Assembly (NCBI GenBank): GCA_947259925.1
Contig: CAMYOG010000010.1
Location: 50,842-114,841 of the forward strand
DNA from: Thermoanaerobaculia bacterium
GTDB taxonomy: Bacteria > Acidobacteriota > Thermoanaerobaculia > Multivoradales > JAHEKO01
Reading direction: 5' to 3'
DNA length: 64,000 nucleotides
Below, in pieces: positions 44,766-53,546 of this stretch; the stretch's first letter is position 1, and every line of letters begins with the position of its first letter. The position numbers and the translations under genes were made by a program. The notes beneath the pieces are model-generated. The model searched no databases. It had not been told where the DNA came from and saw nothing but the letters and a program-made list of their open reading frames with translations.

Positions 44766-46157
44766 TCACGATCGCGACTCCACGCGCAGGTTGTACTTCT
44801 TGATCTTGCGGTAGATGGTCGCCCGCCCGATGCCGAGCCGCCGGCAGGCGAGCGACAGGTTGCCGTGCGCCTGCTCGAGTGCGGTGGCGATCGCCCGCCG
44901 CTCGAGCTCTTCCAGGGTCAGCCCGGCAAGGCCTTGCTGGTCGTCGGGTACTGGGGGCGTCTCTCGGTCGGTCTCGCGCAGCACCCTGGCCGGCAGCTTG
45001 GCGGGCCGTATGAAGTTGTCGTCGGCCGCGACCCAGGCTCTCTGGATCGCGTTGTGCAGCTCGCGCACATTGCCCGGCCACGAGTAGGAGCTCAACACCT
45101 CGACGGCCTCCGGGGTCATCTCGACCTTGCGGCGCTCGCTGCGGTTGAGCTCCTCGAGCTGTTTGGCGGCGAGCAGGGGTATGTCGCCGGTGCGCTCTCG
45201 GAGCGGTGGCAGAGCGAGCTCGAAGACCGCGATCCGGAAGTAGAGGTCCTCGCGGAAGGCGCCCTCCCGGACCAGCTCCTCGAGGTTCTTGTGGGTGGCG
45301 GCGATAAGTCTGAAATCGGAAGTGATCTCCGAGCTGCCACCGACCCGCTGGAAGCTCCGCTCCTGGAGGACGCGTAGGAGCTTGGCCTGGAGCTGCGAGT
45401 TGAGCTCGGCGACCTCGTCGAGGAAGAGCGTCCCGCCGTGGGCCTGCTCGAACTTGCCGATCCGCCGGTTGGTGGCCCCGGTGAAGGCGCCCTTCTCATG
45501 GCCGAACAGCTCCGATTCCTGCAGGGTCTCGGGGATGGCACTGCAATTGACGGCGACGAACGCGTGGCGCCGCCGGCCGCTATGCTCGTGGATCGCACGG
45601 GCTACCAGCTCCTTGCCGGTACCGCTCTCGCCATTGATCAACACCGTGATGTCGCTCGAGACGATGCGGTCCATCTGCAGGAAGAGCTGCTTCATCGGCG
45701 CCGACTCACCGACGATGCCGGCGTAGCCCTCGCCGGAAGCCTCGCGCTCGAGCTGACTCAACCGCATCGACAGACTGTGGCGATCCACGGCGTTCTTGAT
45801 CGCCGTCTCCAGCCGGGTACGATCGATCGGCTTGGTCAGGTAGTCGTAGGCGCCGAGCTGCATCGACGAGACGACCGACTCGATCGCGGTCTCGGCGGTC
45901 AGCATGATCACCGGAACCAGCGGGTAGTGCTCCTTGATCTGTCGGAGCGTCTCGAGCCCGCCCAGTCCGGGCATGTTGAGGTCGAGACAGATGACGTCGG
46001 GCAGGGTCTGCCGCATGTCGACTAGGCACGACGCCCCGTCGTGCATGACCCGAACGTCGTAGCCCGACTTCTGCAGCCAGCCGCGGGTGAGCGCGCAGAG
46101 ACTCCGGTCGTCGTCGACCAACACGACAACAGGTTGCGGGGCGGGCTGGCTGTTCAT
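44766..46157 (-). CDS. Sigma-54-dependent response regulator, NtrC/PilR type
   Basis: A 463-residue activator. Receiver at about 10-125 (VVLVDDDRSLCALTR, VICLDLNMPGLGGLETLR, KPID). AAA+ domain from about 145: GESGTGKELVARAIHEHSG (Walker A), GAFTGAT (the GAFTGA loop that contacts sigma-54) and GGTLFLDEVAELN (Walker B). A Fis-type HTH lies at the end (LACRRLGIGRATIYRKIKKY). ATG at 46157 starts just before the receiver; longer starts read through unlikely sequence. The two pilin genes nearby carry sigma-54 promoters and are its likely targets. Confidence 0.92.
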   Translation of the reverse strand: MNSQPAPQPVVVLVDDDRSLCALTRGWLQKSGYDVRVMHDGASCLVDMRQTLPDVICLDLNMPGLGGLETLRQIKEHYPLVPVIMLTAETAIESVVSSMQLGAYDYLTKPIDRTRLETAIKNAVDRHSLSMRLSQLEREASGEGYAGIVGESAPMKQLFLQMDRIVSSDITVLINGESGTGKELVARAIHEHSGRRRHAFVAVNCSAIPETLQESELFGHEKGAFTGATNRRIGKFEQAHGGTLFLDEVAELNSQLQAKLLRVLQERSFQRVGGSSEITSDFRLIAATHKNLEELVREGAFREDLYFRIAVFELALPPLRERTGDIPLLAAKQLEELNRSERRKVEMTPEAVEVLSSYSWPGNVRELHNAIQRAWVAADDNFIRPAKLPARVLRETDRETPPVPDDQQGLAGLTLEELERRAIATALEQAHGNLSLACRRLGIGRATIYRKIKKYNLRVESRS

Positions 46158-46188
46158 CGTCGAGCGGTGGCGAGATGCTAGCAGAGCG

Positions 46189-46623
46189 TTAGCGCTTGAC
46201 CGGTTTGACAACCTGTCCTCCTTTGGCCTTGATCTTGCCGCCCAGCTCTCCGGCCTGATCGATCGTGATGCGTCCTTTCCATCGTCTGCTACCGATCCGC
46301 TGGACTTGGGCGACGAACTTACTGTCGTTGCTGGACCTGGTGCCGTAGCGGTAGCGATCCTGCGCCGGTGGCGGGGCGGTGTCGAGGAACGCCTCGTCTC
46401 GAAGCTCGTCGAGGGAGTCCGCGGCCTCTTCGCCGGCGGGGCTCGGATCGTCGGTGGACTCCTCGTCACTGCCCGGGAGTGGAGCCGAGACGCGAGCGAG
46501 AGCCGCACCGAGAGCCAGGAGCGCGATCGTCGACCAGCGGTCGGGAACCAGGGAGGGGGCCAGGGCTCGAGTCCGGTGATCCGGCCACCGTCTGGCCGAT
46601 GCGCTCAGAGCTCGGTGGTGCAT
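46189..46623 (-). CDS. Hypothetical protein with one membrane helix
   Basis: A 144-residue protein with a good ribosome site (GAGGAGG) before its ATG. It has one hydrophobic segment (WSTIALLALGAALARVSA), an acidic stretch (SDEESTDDPSPAGEEAADSL) and a basic C-terminus with VQRIGSRRWKGRITIDQAGE. No family recognised. It lies between the NtrC-type gene and a pilin gene, 31 bases upstream of the activator's start, and may be expressed with it. Confidence 0.55.
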   Translation of the reverse strand: MHHRALSASARRWPDHRTRALAPSLVPDRWSTIALLALGAALARVSAPLPGSDEESTDDPSPAGEEAADSLDELRDEAFLDTAPPPAQDRYRYGTRSSNDSKFVAQVQRIGSRRWKGRITIDQAGELGGKIKAKGGQVVKPVKR

Positions 46624-46697
46624 GACCGGGTCGCCTCCTCTTTGGTAACGGCCGCCGCGGGCCGAGTCGAATCGCCACCTCGCGGTCGAAGAACGAA

Positions 46698-46740
46698 CTC
46701 CGGTGGAAGGCTGGAGGTAGCAGAGCGCCTTCCACCGGAG
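46698..46740 (-). terminator. Terminator-like hairpin after pilin copy 1
   Basis: CTCCGGTGGAAGG (46698-46710) and CCTTCCACCGGAG (46728-46740) form a perfect 13-base inverted repeat with a 17-base loop, 13 bases past the pilin stop. The T-rich stretch after it on the minus strand is weak. The stem shares sequence with the hairpin after pilin copy 2. Confidence 0.6.
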
Positions 46741-46752
46741 GGGGTGGGCCGG

Positions 46753-47196
46753 TTAGGTCTGCATCGGGTTGATGGCGTCGAGCGTGCTGATGGTGCTGTT
46801 GTCGACGTCGAAACCGTTCTGGGTGAACGTCACCGAGTAGTCGCCGTAGCCGGCGGAAGCCCCCGCGCGTGTGAGCGTCAGCGACCACGAGTCCTCGAGC
46901 GAGCCGGAATCACCCGCCTCGACGGTGCCGACCGAGAAGTACTGGGGATCGGCCAGCTGGATGTCGAGCGCGCCGATGTCCGCCGAGTAGGTTCCCTGGC
47001 GGGCGGCGAAGCGCTCTTGCCCGGCGCGCACCGAGCTCAGGTAGTTGAAGGCTTCACTGGCCTTGGAGCGCTCGACCGAATCGCGATAACGAGGCACGGC
47101 GAACGCAGCGAGCACGCCGATCACGATGATGAGGACGGCCAGTTCGACCAGGGTAAAACCTCGTTGGCGGTAGACGGAACAACGGTAACGGTTCAT
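46753..47196 (-). CDS. Type IV pilin / pseudopilin, copy 1
   Basis: A 147-residue pilin. The prepilin peptidase site is RQRG^FTLVELAVLIIVIG, with Glu5 and a hydrophobic helix ending at FAVPRYRDSVERSK. The globular part includes FNYLSSVRAGQERFAARQGT and ends DVDNSTISTLDAINPMQT. I count 26 differences in 147 positions from copy 2 at 47878-48321. It has AAAGGAG before the ATG and a sigma-54 promoter upstream. It forms or caps a type IV pilus or type II-like fibre. Confidence 0.9.
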   Translation of the reverse strand: MNRYRCSVYRQRGFTLVELAVLIIVIGVLAAFAVPRYRDSVERSKASEAFNYLSSVRAGQERFAARQGTYSADIGALDIQLADPQYFSVGTVEAGDSGSLEDSWSLTLTRAGASAGYGDYSVTFTQNGFDVDNSTISTLDAINPMQT

Positions 47197-47262
47197 TGAA
47201 TAGGCTCCTTTCTGCAGTCACTGCTGCCTCGGCGGCACCCGGCGTGCTGTGCTGGAGGTAGG

Positions 47263-47278
47263 GGCAAGGCGCATGCCA
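47263..47278 (-). promoter_or_regulatory. Sigma-54 promoter before pilin copy 1
   Basis: On the minus strand TGGCAT-GCGCC-TTGC fits the -24/-12 consensus (TGGCAY-N5-TTGC). The start of transcription would lie about 55 bases before the pilin ATG at 47196. Confidence 0.72.
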
Positions 47279-47389
47279 GGCGTCCGAGTCTCGGACCCTA
47301 CGGCGGAACCTCTTTCTTTCGAGGTAATTACGGGCGATCAGGCGAGCGAACTGGGACTCGGCAGAGCCTTGAGATGTGGTGAATCTGTA

Positions 47390-47767
47390 TCAAAACGAGA
47401 CATATGTATCGACCTGGTACGGTCGGTAGATCTCGATCTCCGGCTCCGGTGGAGTGATCGATACGATCTGGTCACCGCGCTGCACGGTGATCTGATCGGG
47501 CTCGATGGTCAGGACCGTCATGGGGCCATACGAGTTGCCCTCGGTGAGCCACGAGCCGTCGACCAGGATACGGCGCACGTCCGGAGACCAGAAGACGCCT
47601 TCTACCACGGCCCGCCGCTGCAGGTCCGCGGTCCAGCGCGAGAGGCTCCCCAAGCGCCGATCGCACCGACCAGCAGCAAACCGCCGAGGGTGGCGGAGAC
47701 GAGACCTCGAGCAGGGCCGCTCCGGCCTGGCGATGGCTGTTTCGCGGTCGCGGCGCTCTCGGCATGA
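47390..47767 (-). pseudogene. Frameshifted GspB/PilP-like gene between the pilins
   Basis: Three frames together make one recognisable protein. The ATG at 47765 opens a frame whose neighbour (read one base earlier) gives AESAATAKQPSPGRSG and then a membrane helix, GLVSATLGGLLLVGAIGAWG, but stops at TAG. The third frame gives the C-terminal domain: RRAVVEGVFWSPDVRRILVD, then GSWLTEGNSYGPMTVLTIEP and DTYVSF, which resembles the GspB C-terminal domain. So at least two shifts break the gene. Either it is a pseudogene or the base sequence has errors here. Intact, it would be an inner-membrane protein of the pilus or secretion machine. Confidence 0.55.
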
Positions 47768-47820
47768 CCTGGCGGCTCTTGTGCAGTGGGTAGGGGAGTC
47801 CGAGGAAGCGGTGCTACAGA

Positions 47821-47867
47821 AAGAAAAAACCCGGTGGAAGGCGGGGAAGCGATTCGCCTCCCACCGG
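47821..47867 (-). terminator. Rho-independent terminator after pilin copy 2
   Basis: CCGGTGGAAGGCG (47831-47843) pairs with CGCCTCCCACCGG (47855-47867) with one mismatch, and the minus strand then runs into a T tract (complement of AAGAAAAAAC at 47821-47830). It lies 11 bases after the pilin stop and is a clear factor-independent terminator. Confidence 0.82.
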
Positions 47868-47877
47868 TGACACAGAC

Positions 47878-48321
47878 CTAGGTCTGCATCGGATTGATGG
47901 CTTCGAGGGTGCTGATGGTGCTGTTATCCACGTCGTAGCCGTCCTGGGTGAAGGTCACGGTGTAGTCGTCGTAACCTGCCGAGGCGCCTTCGCGCGTCAA
48001 GGTCAGGGACCAGGAGTCCTCGAGCGAGCGGGAGGCACCGGGCTCGACGGCGCCTATCGTGAAGTACTGCGGATCGGACATCTGGATGTCGAGAGTTCTG
48101 ATGTCGCCCGAGTAGGTGCCCTGGCGAGCCGCGAACCGCTCCTGCGCGGCGCGGACAGAGCTCAGGTAGTTGAAGGCTTCACTCGCCTTGGAGCGCTCCA
48201 CCGAGTCGCGGAAGCGGGGAACGGCGAACGCTGCCAGCACGCCGATGACGATGAGCACGACGGCGAGCTCGACGAGGGTGAAACCACCCTGGCGGTCGGT
48301 GGAACGGCGGCAACGGTTCAT
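47878..48321 (-). CDS. Type IV pilin / pseudopilin, copy 2
   Basis: A 147-residue pilin closely related to copy 1. The cleavage site is RQGG^FTLVELAVVLIVIG with Glu5. Most differences lie in the leader (CRRSTDRQ) and the exposed middle (SGDIRTLDIQMSDPQYFTIG). AAAGGAG precedes the ATG at 48321, with a consensus sigma-54 promoter 75 bases upstream. The pilin-hairpin unit has clearly been duplicated. Confidence 0.9.
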   Translation of the reverse strand: MNRCRRSTDRQGGFTLVELAVVLIVIGVLAAFAVPRFRDSVERSKASEAFNYLSSVRAAQERFAARQGTYSGDIRTLDIQMSDPQYFTIGAVEPGASRSLEDSWSLTLTREGASAGYDDYTVTFTQDGYDVDNSTISTLEAINPMQT

Positions 48322-48395
48322 GCGGTCGTGGCTCCTTTCGGGTTAGAGCGCGGTTGTGGTGGCGGCATCCGACTTGTTGACGCCCTGCCCTAGGG

Positions 48396-48410
48396 GCAAG
48401 CGACGTGCCA
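48396..48410 (-). promoter_or_regulatory. Sigma-54 promoter before pilin copy 2
   Basis: On the minus strand TGGCAC-GTCGC-TTGC is an exact match to the -24/-12 consensus, with CCCC following. Transcription would begin about 63 bases before the pilin ATG. The rest of the 262-base gap (48322-48583) shows no gene. Confidence 0.83.
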
Positions 48411-48583
48411 CTGGCCGCCCACCTCGCGGTTGAATCGTTAAGCCGTTGTACAAAAAAGACTTACACGGACGTCAGTGGCTCCTGAAGGCGCCGGCCGCCG
48501 CTCGGCGTCCTGTCTCAGATTGAGCTGAGCTGTTTCGAGTTGAGATGGCGCGGGATGAAGCCGCGCAGGCCGGCGAGGTGGCC

Positions 48584-49939
48584 TCAGAAGGTGTAGATCG
48601 ATGAGACCGACAGGGTGTTCACCAGGTCTGAGGCGTCGATGCCGACGTCCACCTGAAAGCGCCGAAACACCAGCCCCAGACCGGCGCTGACGTGCACGAC
48701 GTCGTCGCCGCGCCGGAAGAACGCCCGGTCGAGCGCGGGCGCTTCGCCTTCGAAGCGCAGGCGGTGGTCGGGGTCGAGCCAGACTCCGCCCCGGAGCGCC
48801 ACCACCGGCCGTCTCTCGAGGAAGACGAGCTCGATGCCGGCGCGCAGCTCGTCCGCATCGTCGATGACCGTCTGATTGTCGAAGTTGATGCTGTCGATGA
48901 TGGTGGAGTACTCGACCCGGTCCCATTCGAAGCCGACAGTCAGTCGATCGCCGCGCGCTCGATAAGCGATCCCCAGCGCGTAGACGTCGGGGAACGCCAG
49001 TGGCGAGACCGCGCGGAAGAGGGTCGTACCGGCCGGGACGGAGGTGTCGCCGGCGCCCGTGACGATGCGCACCTGGAAGTCCTCGGTCTCCGGGCCCTGG
49101 CGGTAGGCCGCGCCGACCCGCCAGCTCGCCGACGGGCTCCAGAGCAGTCCAGTCGTCAGCCCGTAGTCGGTGTCGTCGAGATGGAAGACGACGTTCTCGA
49201 AGTTGCGATCCGGCAGATACGAGTTCCGCTCGAAGAACCGGTCGAGGCTGTCGAAGGAGTAGCGCCGCTCGGTAGCGTTCAGGCCGACGTCGTAGTAGAC
49301 GGCGCCGATGCCGATGCTCAGGGTGTCCGTCAGCTGCCAGGCGCCGGTCAGCCCATATCCGACGATGTCGTACTCCGTGGCGATCCGGCGGTCGAACTCA
49401 CGGCGGAAGCCGGTATCGGGCGGGAAGGGGATCGCGAACAGCCCCTGGGTCTCGCCGACGAACTCGAAGCTCGAGAGCACGTGCCGATAGAACGCCACCG
49501 ACCAGCGCTCGCGCGGATAGACCACCGATAGGAACGAGAGGGCGGCGACACTCTCGTCCGACGCGTCGAAGCGGAGCCCGGCGACGGTATCCAGCCCATA
49601 CCCGCTCGGCTCGCCGCTGATCCGACCGCCCGCGGTGTAGGGCGTGTCGTAGCTCCACCAACGACCCTCCACGGAGACCTCGGGCTCGATGATCTGTACC
49701 AGACCGGCCGGATTGGCGAACGCCGCGGTCGCGTCGTCGGCGAGGGCGACGAAGGCGCCCCCGAAGCCCATGCTGCGAGCGCCGGGATTGGAGAAGCTGA
49801 ACTGGAAGGTGTTGAACCCGGCCTGCGGGTGGACGGCCGTCGGGAAGGCGAGCAGCGCCGACCAGAGGAGCAGCTGCAGGCCCTGACGCCTCGCGAGTGC
49901 CATCGGGATCTTTGTCCCAGGCCCGGTCTTCTCGTGCAA
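48584..49939 (-). CDS. Outer-membrane beta-barrel protein, OmpP1/FadL-like paralogue 1
   Basis: A 451-residue exported protein with a signal peptide (LLLWSALLAFPTAVHPQA). The mature start FSFSNPGARSMGFGGAFVAL, then ADDATAAFANPAGL, is the signature of OmpP1/FadL/TodX-type barrels. The end (VNTLSVSSIYTF) has the terminal Phe of outer-membrane proteins. It is one of four paralogues in this window (also 50796, 52209 and 61126). TTG at 49939 has GGAGGG upstream; ATG at 49903 would give a shorter signal peptide. It may take up hydrophobic compounds. Confidence 0.83.
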   Translation of the reverse strand: MHEKTGPGTKIPMALARRQGLQLLLWSALLAFPTAVHPQAGFNTFQFSFSNPGARSMGFGGAFVALADDATAAFANPAGLVQIIEPEVSVEGRWWSYDTPYTAGGRISGEPSGYGLDTVAGLRFDASDESVAALSFLSVVYPRERWSVAFYRHVLSSFEFVGETQGLFAIPFPPDTGFRREFDRRIATEYDIVGYGLTGAWQLTDTLSIGIGAVYYDVGLNATERRYSFDSLDRFFERNSYLPDRNFENVVFHLDDTDYGLTTGLLWSPSASWRVGAAYRQGPETEDFQVRIVTGAGDTSVPAGTTLFRAVSPLAFPDVYALGIAYRARGDRLTVGFEWDRVEYSTIIDSINFDNQTVIDDADELRAGIELVFLERRPVVALRGGVWLDPDHRLRFEGEAPALDRAFFRRGDDVVHVSAGLGLVFRRFQVDVGIDASDLVNTLSVSSIYTF

Positions 49940-50063
49940 CGACCCTCCGGGTAGGTGGGACGGACCACCCGCCGGATCGGCCCGGTCGGTACGGACACCG
50001 GGGCTGGATAGCGCGTTACAGGTCGGAGCAGGATGTCAGACCCTCTGAGGAAGGAGGGGCGAA

Positions 50064-50747
50064 ATGAGACTCGAGTGGTTCCTGACCGCCACACTGGTGC
50101 TCGTGGGCTGCACCGCCGTTCACTACGAGTCACCCCGGCTCGCCGATCGAGAGGGCGCCGGCGAAGTCATCGCCGTGCTGCCGTTCGAGATGGTCTTCAC
50201 CGGCAAGATCCCTGCCGACGTCAGCCCGGCTCAGGTTCTGGCGATCGAGGAGGCGGAGAGCCTGGCCTTCCAGCACGCCTTCTACAACCGGCTCTTGGAC
50301 CGGTCGAGCGTCACCCGTAGGCGCCCGATCCTGGTGCAGATTCAGCCGCTGGAGACCACCAACCGCGTCTTGAGCGACAACGGCGTCACGATCCGCGACA
50401 GCTGGCTCGTGCCGGCCGAGGAGTTGGCGCGCATGCTCGGGGTGGATGCGGTGATTCGAACCCGGGTGGTCAAGGAGCGGTACCTGTCGGATCTGGCGTC
50501 GTATGGCACCGAGGTCGGATTGCACGTGCTGCACGGAGCGACCGAAGGGAGCACCGACTGGATGATCCCGCCGCGGTTGACCCGAACCCACGACATTCAT
50601 GCCGAGAGCTCGCTGGTCGATCACCGCAACGGCGACCTCCTCTGGAAGGTCGAGCTGCATCGAGCCACCGACTGGCGCCGCCCGGCGAACGACGTCATCG
50701 TCGGCATCACCAAGAAGCTCTCCAAGAAGTTCCCCTACCGTGGCTGA
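50064..50747 (+). CDS. Putative outer-membrane lipoprotein
   Basis: A 227-residue protein with a lipobox (TLVLVGC, Cys17) after a short signal peptide. The mature part has VIAVLPFEMVFTGKIPADVS, a helix AFQHAFYNRLLDR, ILVQIQPLETTNRVL and ELARMLGVDAVIRTRVVKER. This pattern resembles DUF799/GNA1162-like and related lipoproteins that support outer-membrane assemblies. GAAGGAGGGG precedes the ATG. It lies 48 bases before the barrel-kinase operon and may be its first gene. Confidence 0.75.
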   Translation: MRLEWFLTATLVLVGCTAVHYESPRLADREGAGEVIAVLPFEMVFTGKIPADVSPAQVLAIEEAESLAFQHAFYNRLLDRSSVTRRRPILVQIQPLETTNRVLSDNGVTIRDSWLVPAEELARMLGVDAVIRTRVVKERYLSDLASYGTEVGLHVLHGATEGSTDWMIPPRLTRTHDIHAESSLVDHRNGDLLWKVELHRATDWRRPANDVIVGITKKLSKKFPYRG

Positions 50748-50795
50748 GGCTCGACGAGGGCCGGCGAGGACGAGGCGTTCCACCCGCGGGGGGCG

Positions 50796-52196
50796 GTGAT
50801 GCCCCTGCCTGCGCGGGTGTTGAGCGGGCGCCGGTGGGGTGGCACTGTCGATCCACACATGGGGGCCCATCGTCGTGGTGCCCGCTCCGTTTGGGTGTTG
50901 TGCCTGATGATCGCGATCGGGCGGGTGGACGCGCGCGCCCAGGCGCTGTCGAGCATCGAGTTCAGCTTCTCGAACCCGGGCGCGCGCAGCCTCGGTTTCG
51001 GCGGTGCTTTCGTGGCATTGGCGGACGACGCGACCGCGGCGGTCGCGAATCCGGCCGGCCTGGTCCTGATCGCCGAGCCCGAGGTCTCGGTCGAGGTGCG
51101 CTCCTGGAGCTACTCGACGCCGTTCACGGCCGGGGGCCGCGCGGTGGGAACGCCGACCGGCAGGGGCATCGACACCCTCTCGAGACCGGTACGTGAGACG
51201 GCGGATACCGACTCGAGCGGTCTCTCCTTCGTCTCCTACGTTTACCCCCGAAAGCACTGGTCGCTGGCGATCGCCAGGCATCAGCTGGCCGACTTCGATT
51301 TCGGCCTGGAGACCCAGGGCGTCTTCGGCTCGGTCTCCGAGCCACCCGTCGTCGTCAGAACCACGATCCAGAGGAGTGACCTCGCGCTCGATATCGTGGC
51401 GCACGGCGCGGCGTTCGCTCTCCGGCCGCTGGAGCGGCTGAGCCTCGGACTCGGGGTCTGGTATTTCACCTCGGAGATCAGCATCCTCGGCTGGGATTTC
51501 CTACCCAACGACGACTCCGCGTCGAGCCTGTTCGAGCGCGCGACCTTCCGCCCCGAGCGACTGACCCAGGTGGTCGAGCTCAGGAGCGACGATAGCGACT
51601 GGGGCCTCTCGGCCGGGTTCCTCTGGCGGTTCGCTGGCCTCTGGAGCCTCGGTGGCGTCTACCGTGAGGCGCCCGACCTGACGTTCGAGGCCGGTCTAGA
51701 GGCTGGCCCGGCCCATCCGGTCTTCCCGGCGGGCGTCCGGTTTGTCGACGGCTTCCGGCTCACCTGGAGGTTCCCGGACGTCTACGGCCTCGGGATCGCC
51801 CGGCGGTCGCGAGACGGCCGGTGGACCGGTGCACTCGAATGGCGGCGGGTCGAGTACTCGAGCATCCTGGAGAGCTTCTTGCCGCAGCAGCGCGACCCCG
51901 GGGACCGTCTCGACGACGCCGAAGAGATCCGCCTGGGTGGGGAATACGCGTTCTTCGTCGGCAGGTCGGTGGTGGCCGTGCGGGTCGGCATATGGCACGA
52001 CCCCGACCACCAGATCAGGACCGAGGTCGACCCGGCCGAGGACCCGTTCCTGCGCGCGATCCTGCCGGGTGGCGACGACCAGCTGCACTACGCGGCCGGC
52101 TTCGGCGCCGCCCTCGAGCGAGCCCAGATCGATCTGGCGTTCGATCTGTCCGAACGCGTGGACACGATCTCGCTCTCCGCTATCTACAGTTTCTGA
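50796..52196 (+). CDS. Outer-membrane beta-barrel protein, OmpP1/FadL-like paralogue 2
   Basis: A barrel protein of up to 466 residues with the shared FSFSNPGARSLGFGGAFVAL and PEVSVEVRSWSYSTPF motifs and an end VDTISLSAIYSF. The start is uncertain: GTG at 50796 or ATG at 50799 give a long leader; ATG at 50859 begins MGAHRRGARSVWVLCLMIAI, a better signal peptide but without a ribosome site. It is followed by a further paralogue after 12 bases and lies in one operon with the TPR-ATPase and kinase-sigma genes. Confidence 0.83.
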   Translation: MMPLPARVLSGRRWGGTVDPHMGAHRRGARSVWVLCLMIAIGRVDARAQALSSIEFSFSNPGARSLGFGGAFVALADDATAAVANPAGLVLIAEPEVSVEVRSWSYSTPFTAGGRAVGTPTGRGIDTLSRPVRETADTDSSGLSFVSYVYPRKHWSLAIARHQLADFDFGLETQGVFGSVSEPPVVVRTTIQRSDLALDIVAHGAAFALRPLERLSLGLGVWYFTSEISILGWDFLPNDDSASSLFERATFRPERLTQVVELRSDDSDWGLSAGFLWRFAGLWSLGGVYREAPDLTFEAGLEAGPAHPVFPAGVRFVDGFRLTWRFPDVYGLGIARRSRDGRWTGALEWRRVEYSSILESFLPQQRDPGDRLDDAEEIRLGGEYAFFVGRSVVAVRVGIWHDPDHQIRTEVDPAEDPFLRAILPGGDDQLHYAAGFGAALERAQIDLAFDLSERVDTISLSAIYSF

Positions 52197-52208
52197 GCGC
52201 GAGCCGAT

Positions 52209-53537
52209 ATGTCATCCGAGCGTTCCCCTCGACCCTCCATGGCGTGCCGGCTCGGCGCCTGCGCTCTCGCGGTGTCGGTAGCGAGCCCGTTGCCGGGTCA
52301 GGTGCTGACGGCACTCGAGTTCAGCTTCTCCAATCCGGGGGCGCGGAGCATGGGCCTCGGCGGCGCGTTCGTGGCCCTGGCCGACGACGCCACGGCGGCC
52401 TTCGCCAATCCCGCCGGCCTGACCCAGTTGAGCGAGCCGGAGGTCTCGATCGAGGGCCGCGCCTGGAGCTACAGCACCTACTACACGGCCGGCGGCCGGG
52501 CGGTGGGGACTCCGACCGGGCTCGGCATCGACACGATCGACACCCCGATACGAGCCGAATCGACCGCCGACCTGACCGGACTGTCGTTCCTCTCGTTCGT
52601 CTATCCGACCGGTGACTGGTCGATGGCGGTCTTTCGCCACCAGCTCCTCAACTTCGAGATGACCCAGGAGATTCAAGGCATCTTCGAGCGCGGCCCGGTC
52701 GCCGGCGCCTACCGCGGGCCGATCGAGAGGGGTTTCTTCGACTTCCAGATCGAGACCCTGGGGCTGGCGGCGGGCTACAGGGTCAGCGACCGGCTGAGCC
52801 TCGGGCTGGGGATCTCCTACTTCGATCCCGATGCCTATTTCATCGGCGACGAGTACCGGCCCGCAGCCGAGGTGGCGCCCGGCTACTTCCAGCCCTCGAC
52901 CTTCTCGCGCGAGCTTCTCTCGCACCATGTGAGAGCCGAGATCACCGAGGACGATTGGGGGCTGACGGGGGGATTCCTATGGGGGATCAGCCCCCGGTTC
53001 AAAGTCGGCGGCGTCTACCGCCAGGGACCCGAGTTGAACCTCGAGGGACTTTTGACCGCGGGTCCGGTACATCCCGATCTCGCCGAAGGGGCCGACGTCT
53101 TCATCGGAGAGACGCCGTGGGACTTCCCGGACGTCTTCGGACTCGGCCTCTCGTACCGGTCACGCGACGGACAGTGGACCGGCAGCTTCGAGTGGACCCG
53201 TGTCGAGTACTCGACCATCCGCGAGAGCCTGGACGTCCGGGTGGCCGGCGAGGGGAGTCGCTTGAGCGACGGCGACGAGCTGCACCTAGGCGGCGAGTAC
53301 GCACTCTTCGCCGGCACCTCCGTGGTCGCGTTGCGACTCGGCGTCTGGCACGACCCCGACCATACGGTCCAGAACCCGAGCACTCTGTTCCTCGACGCCG
53401 AGCACCCCGCCGGGTCCGATGAGCTGCACTTCGCGGCCGGACTCGGCATCGCCTTCGAACGGCTCCAGCTGGATCTCGGCCTCGACCTCTCCGACCGGAT
53501 CGACACGGCGGCCGTCTCGGTCATCTTCAGCTTCTAG
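52209..53537 (+). CDS. Outer-membrane beta-barrel protein, OmpP1/FadL-like paralogue 3
   Basis: A 442-residue barrel protein with a signal peptide (LGACALAVSVASPLPGQ), then FSFSNPGARSMGLGGAFVAL and PEVSIEGRAWSYSTYYTAGG. The end is IDTAAVSVIFSF. It is very similar to paralogue 2 in the first 80 residues and diverges in the loops. Nine bases separate it from the TPR-ATPase gene. A signal or solute bound here might be sensed by the downstream gene products; this is inference from the operon. Confidence 0.85.
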   Translation: MSSERSPRPSMACRLGACALAVSVASPLPGQVLTALEFSFSNPGARSMGLGGAFVALADDATAAFANPAGLTQLSEPEVSIEGRAWSYSTYYTAGGRAVGTPTGLGIDTIDTPIRAESTADLTGLSFLSFVYPTGDWSMAVFRHQLLNFEMTQEIQGIFERGPVAGAYRGPIERGFFDFQIETLGLAAGYRVSDRLSLGLGISYFDPDAYFIGDEYRPAAEVAPGYFQPSTFSRELLSHHVRAEITEDDWGLTGGFLWGISPRFKVGGVYRQGPELNLEGLLTAGPVHPDLAEGADVFIGETPWDFPDVFGLGLSYRSRDGQWTGSFEWTRVEYSTIRESLDVRVAGEGSRLSDGDELHLGGEYALFAGTSVVALRLGVWHDPDHTVQNPSTLFLDAEHPAGSDELHFAAGLGIAFERLQLDLGLDLSDRIDTAAVSVIFSF

Positions 53538-53546
53538 CGAGGGAAC

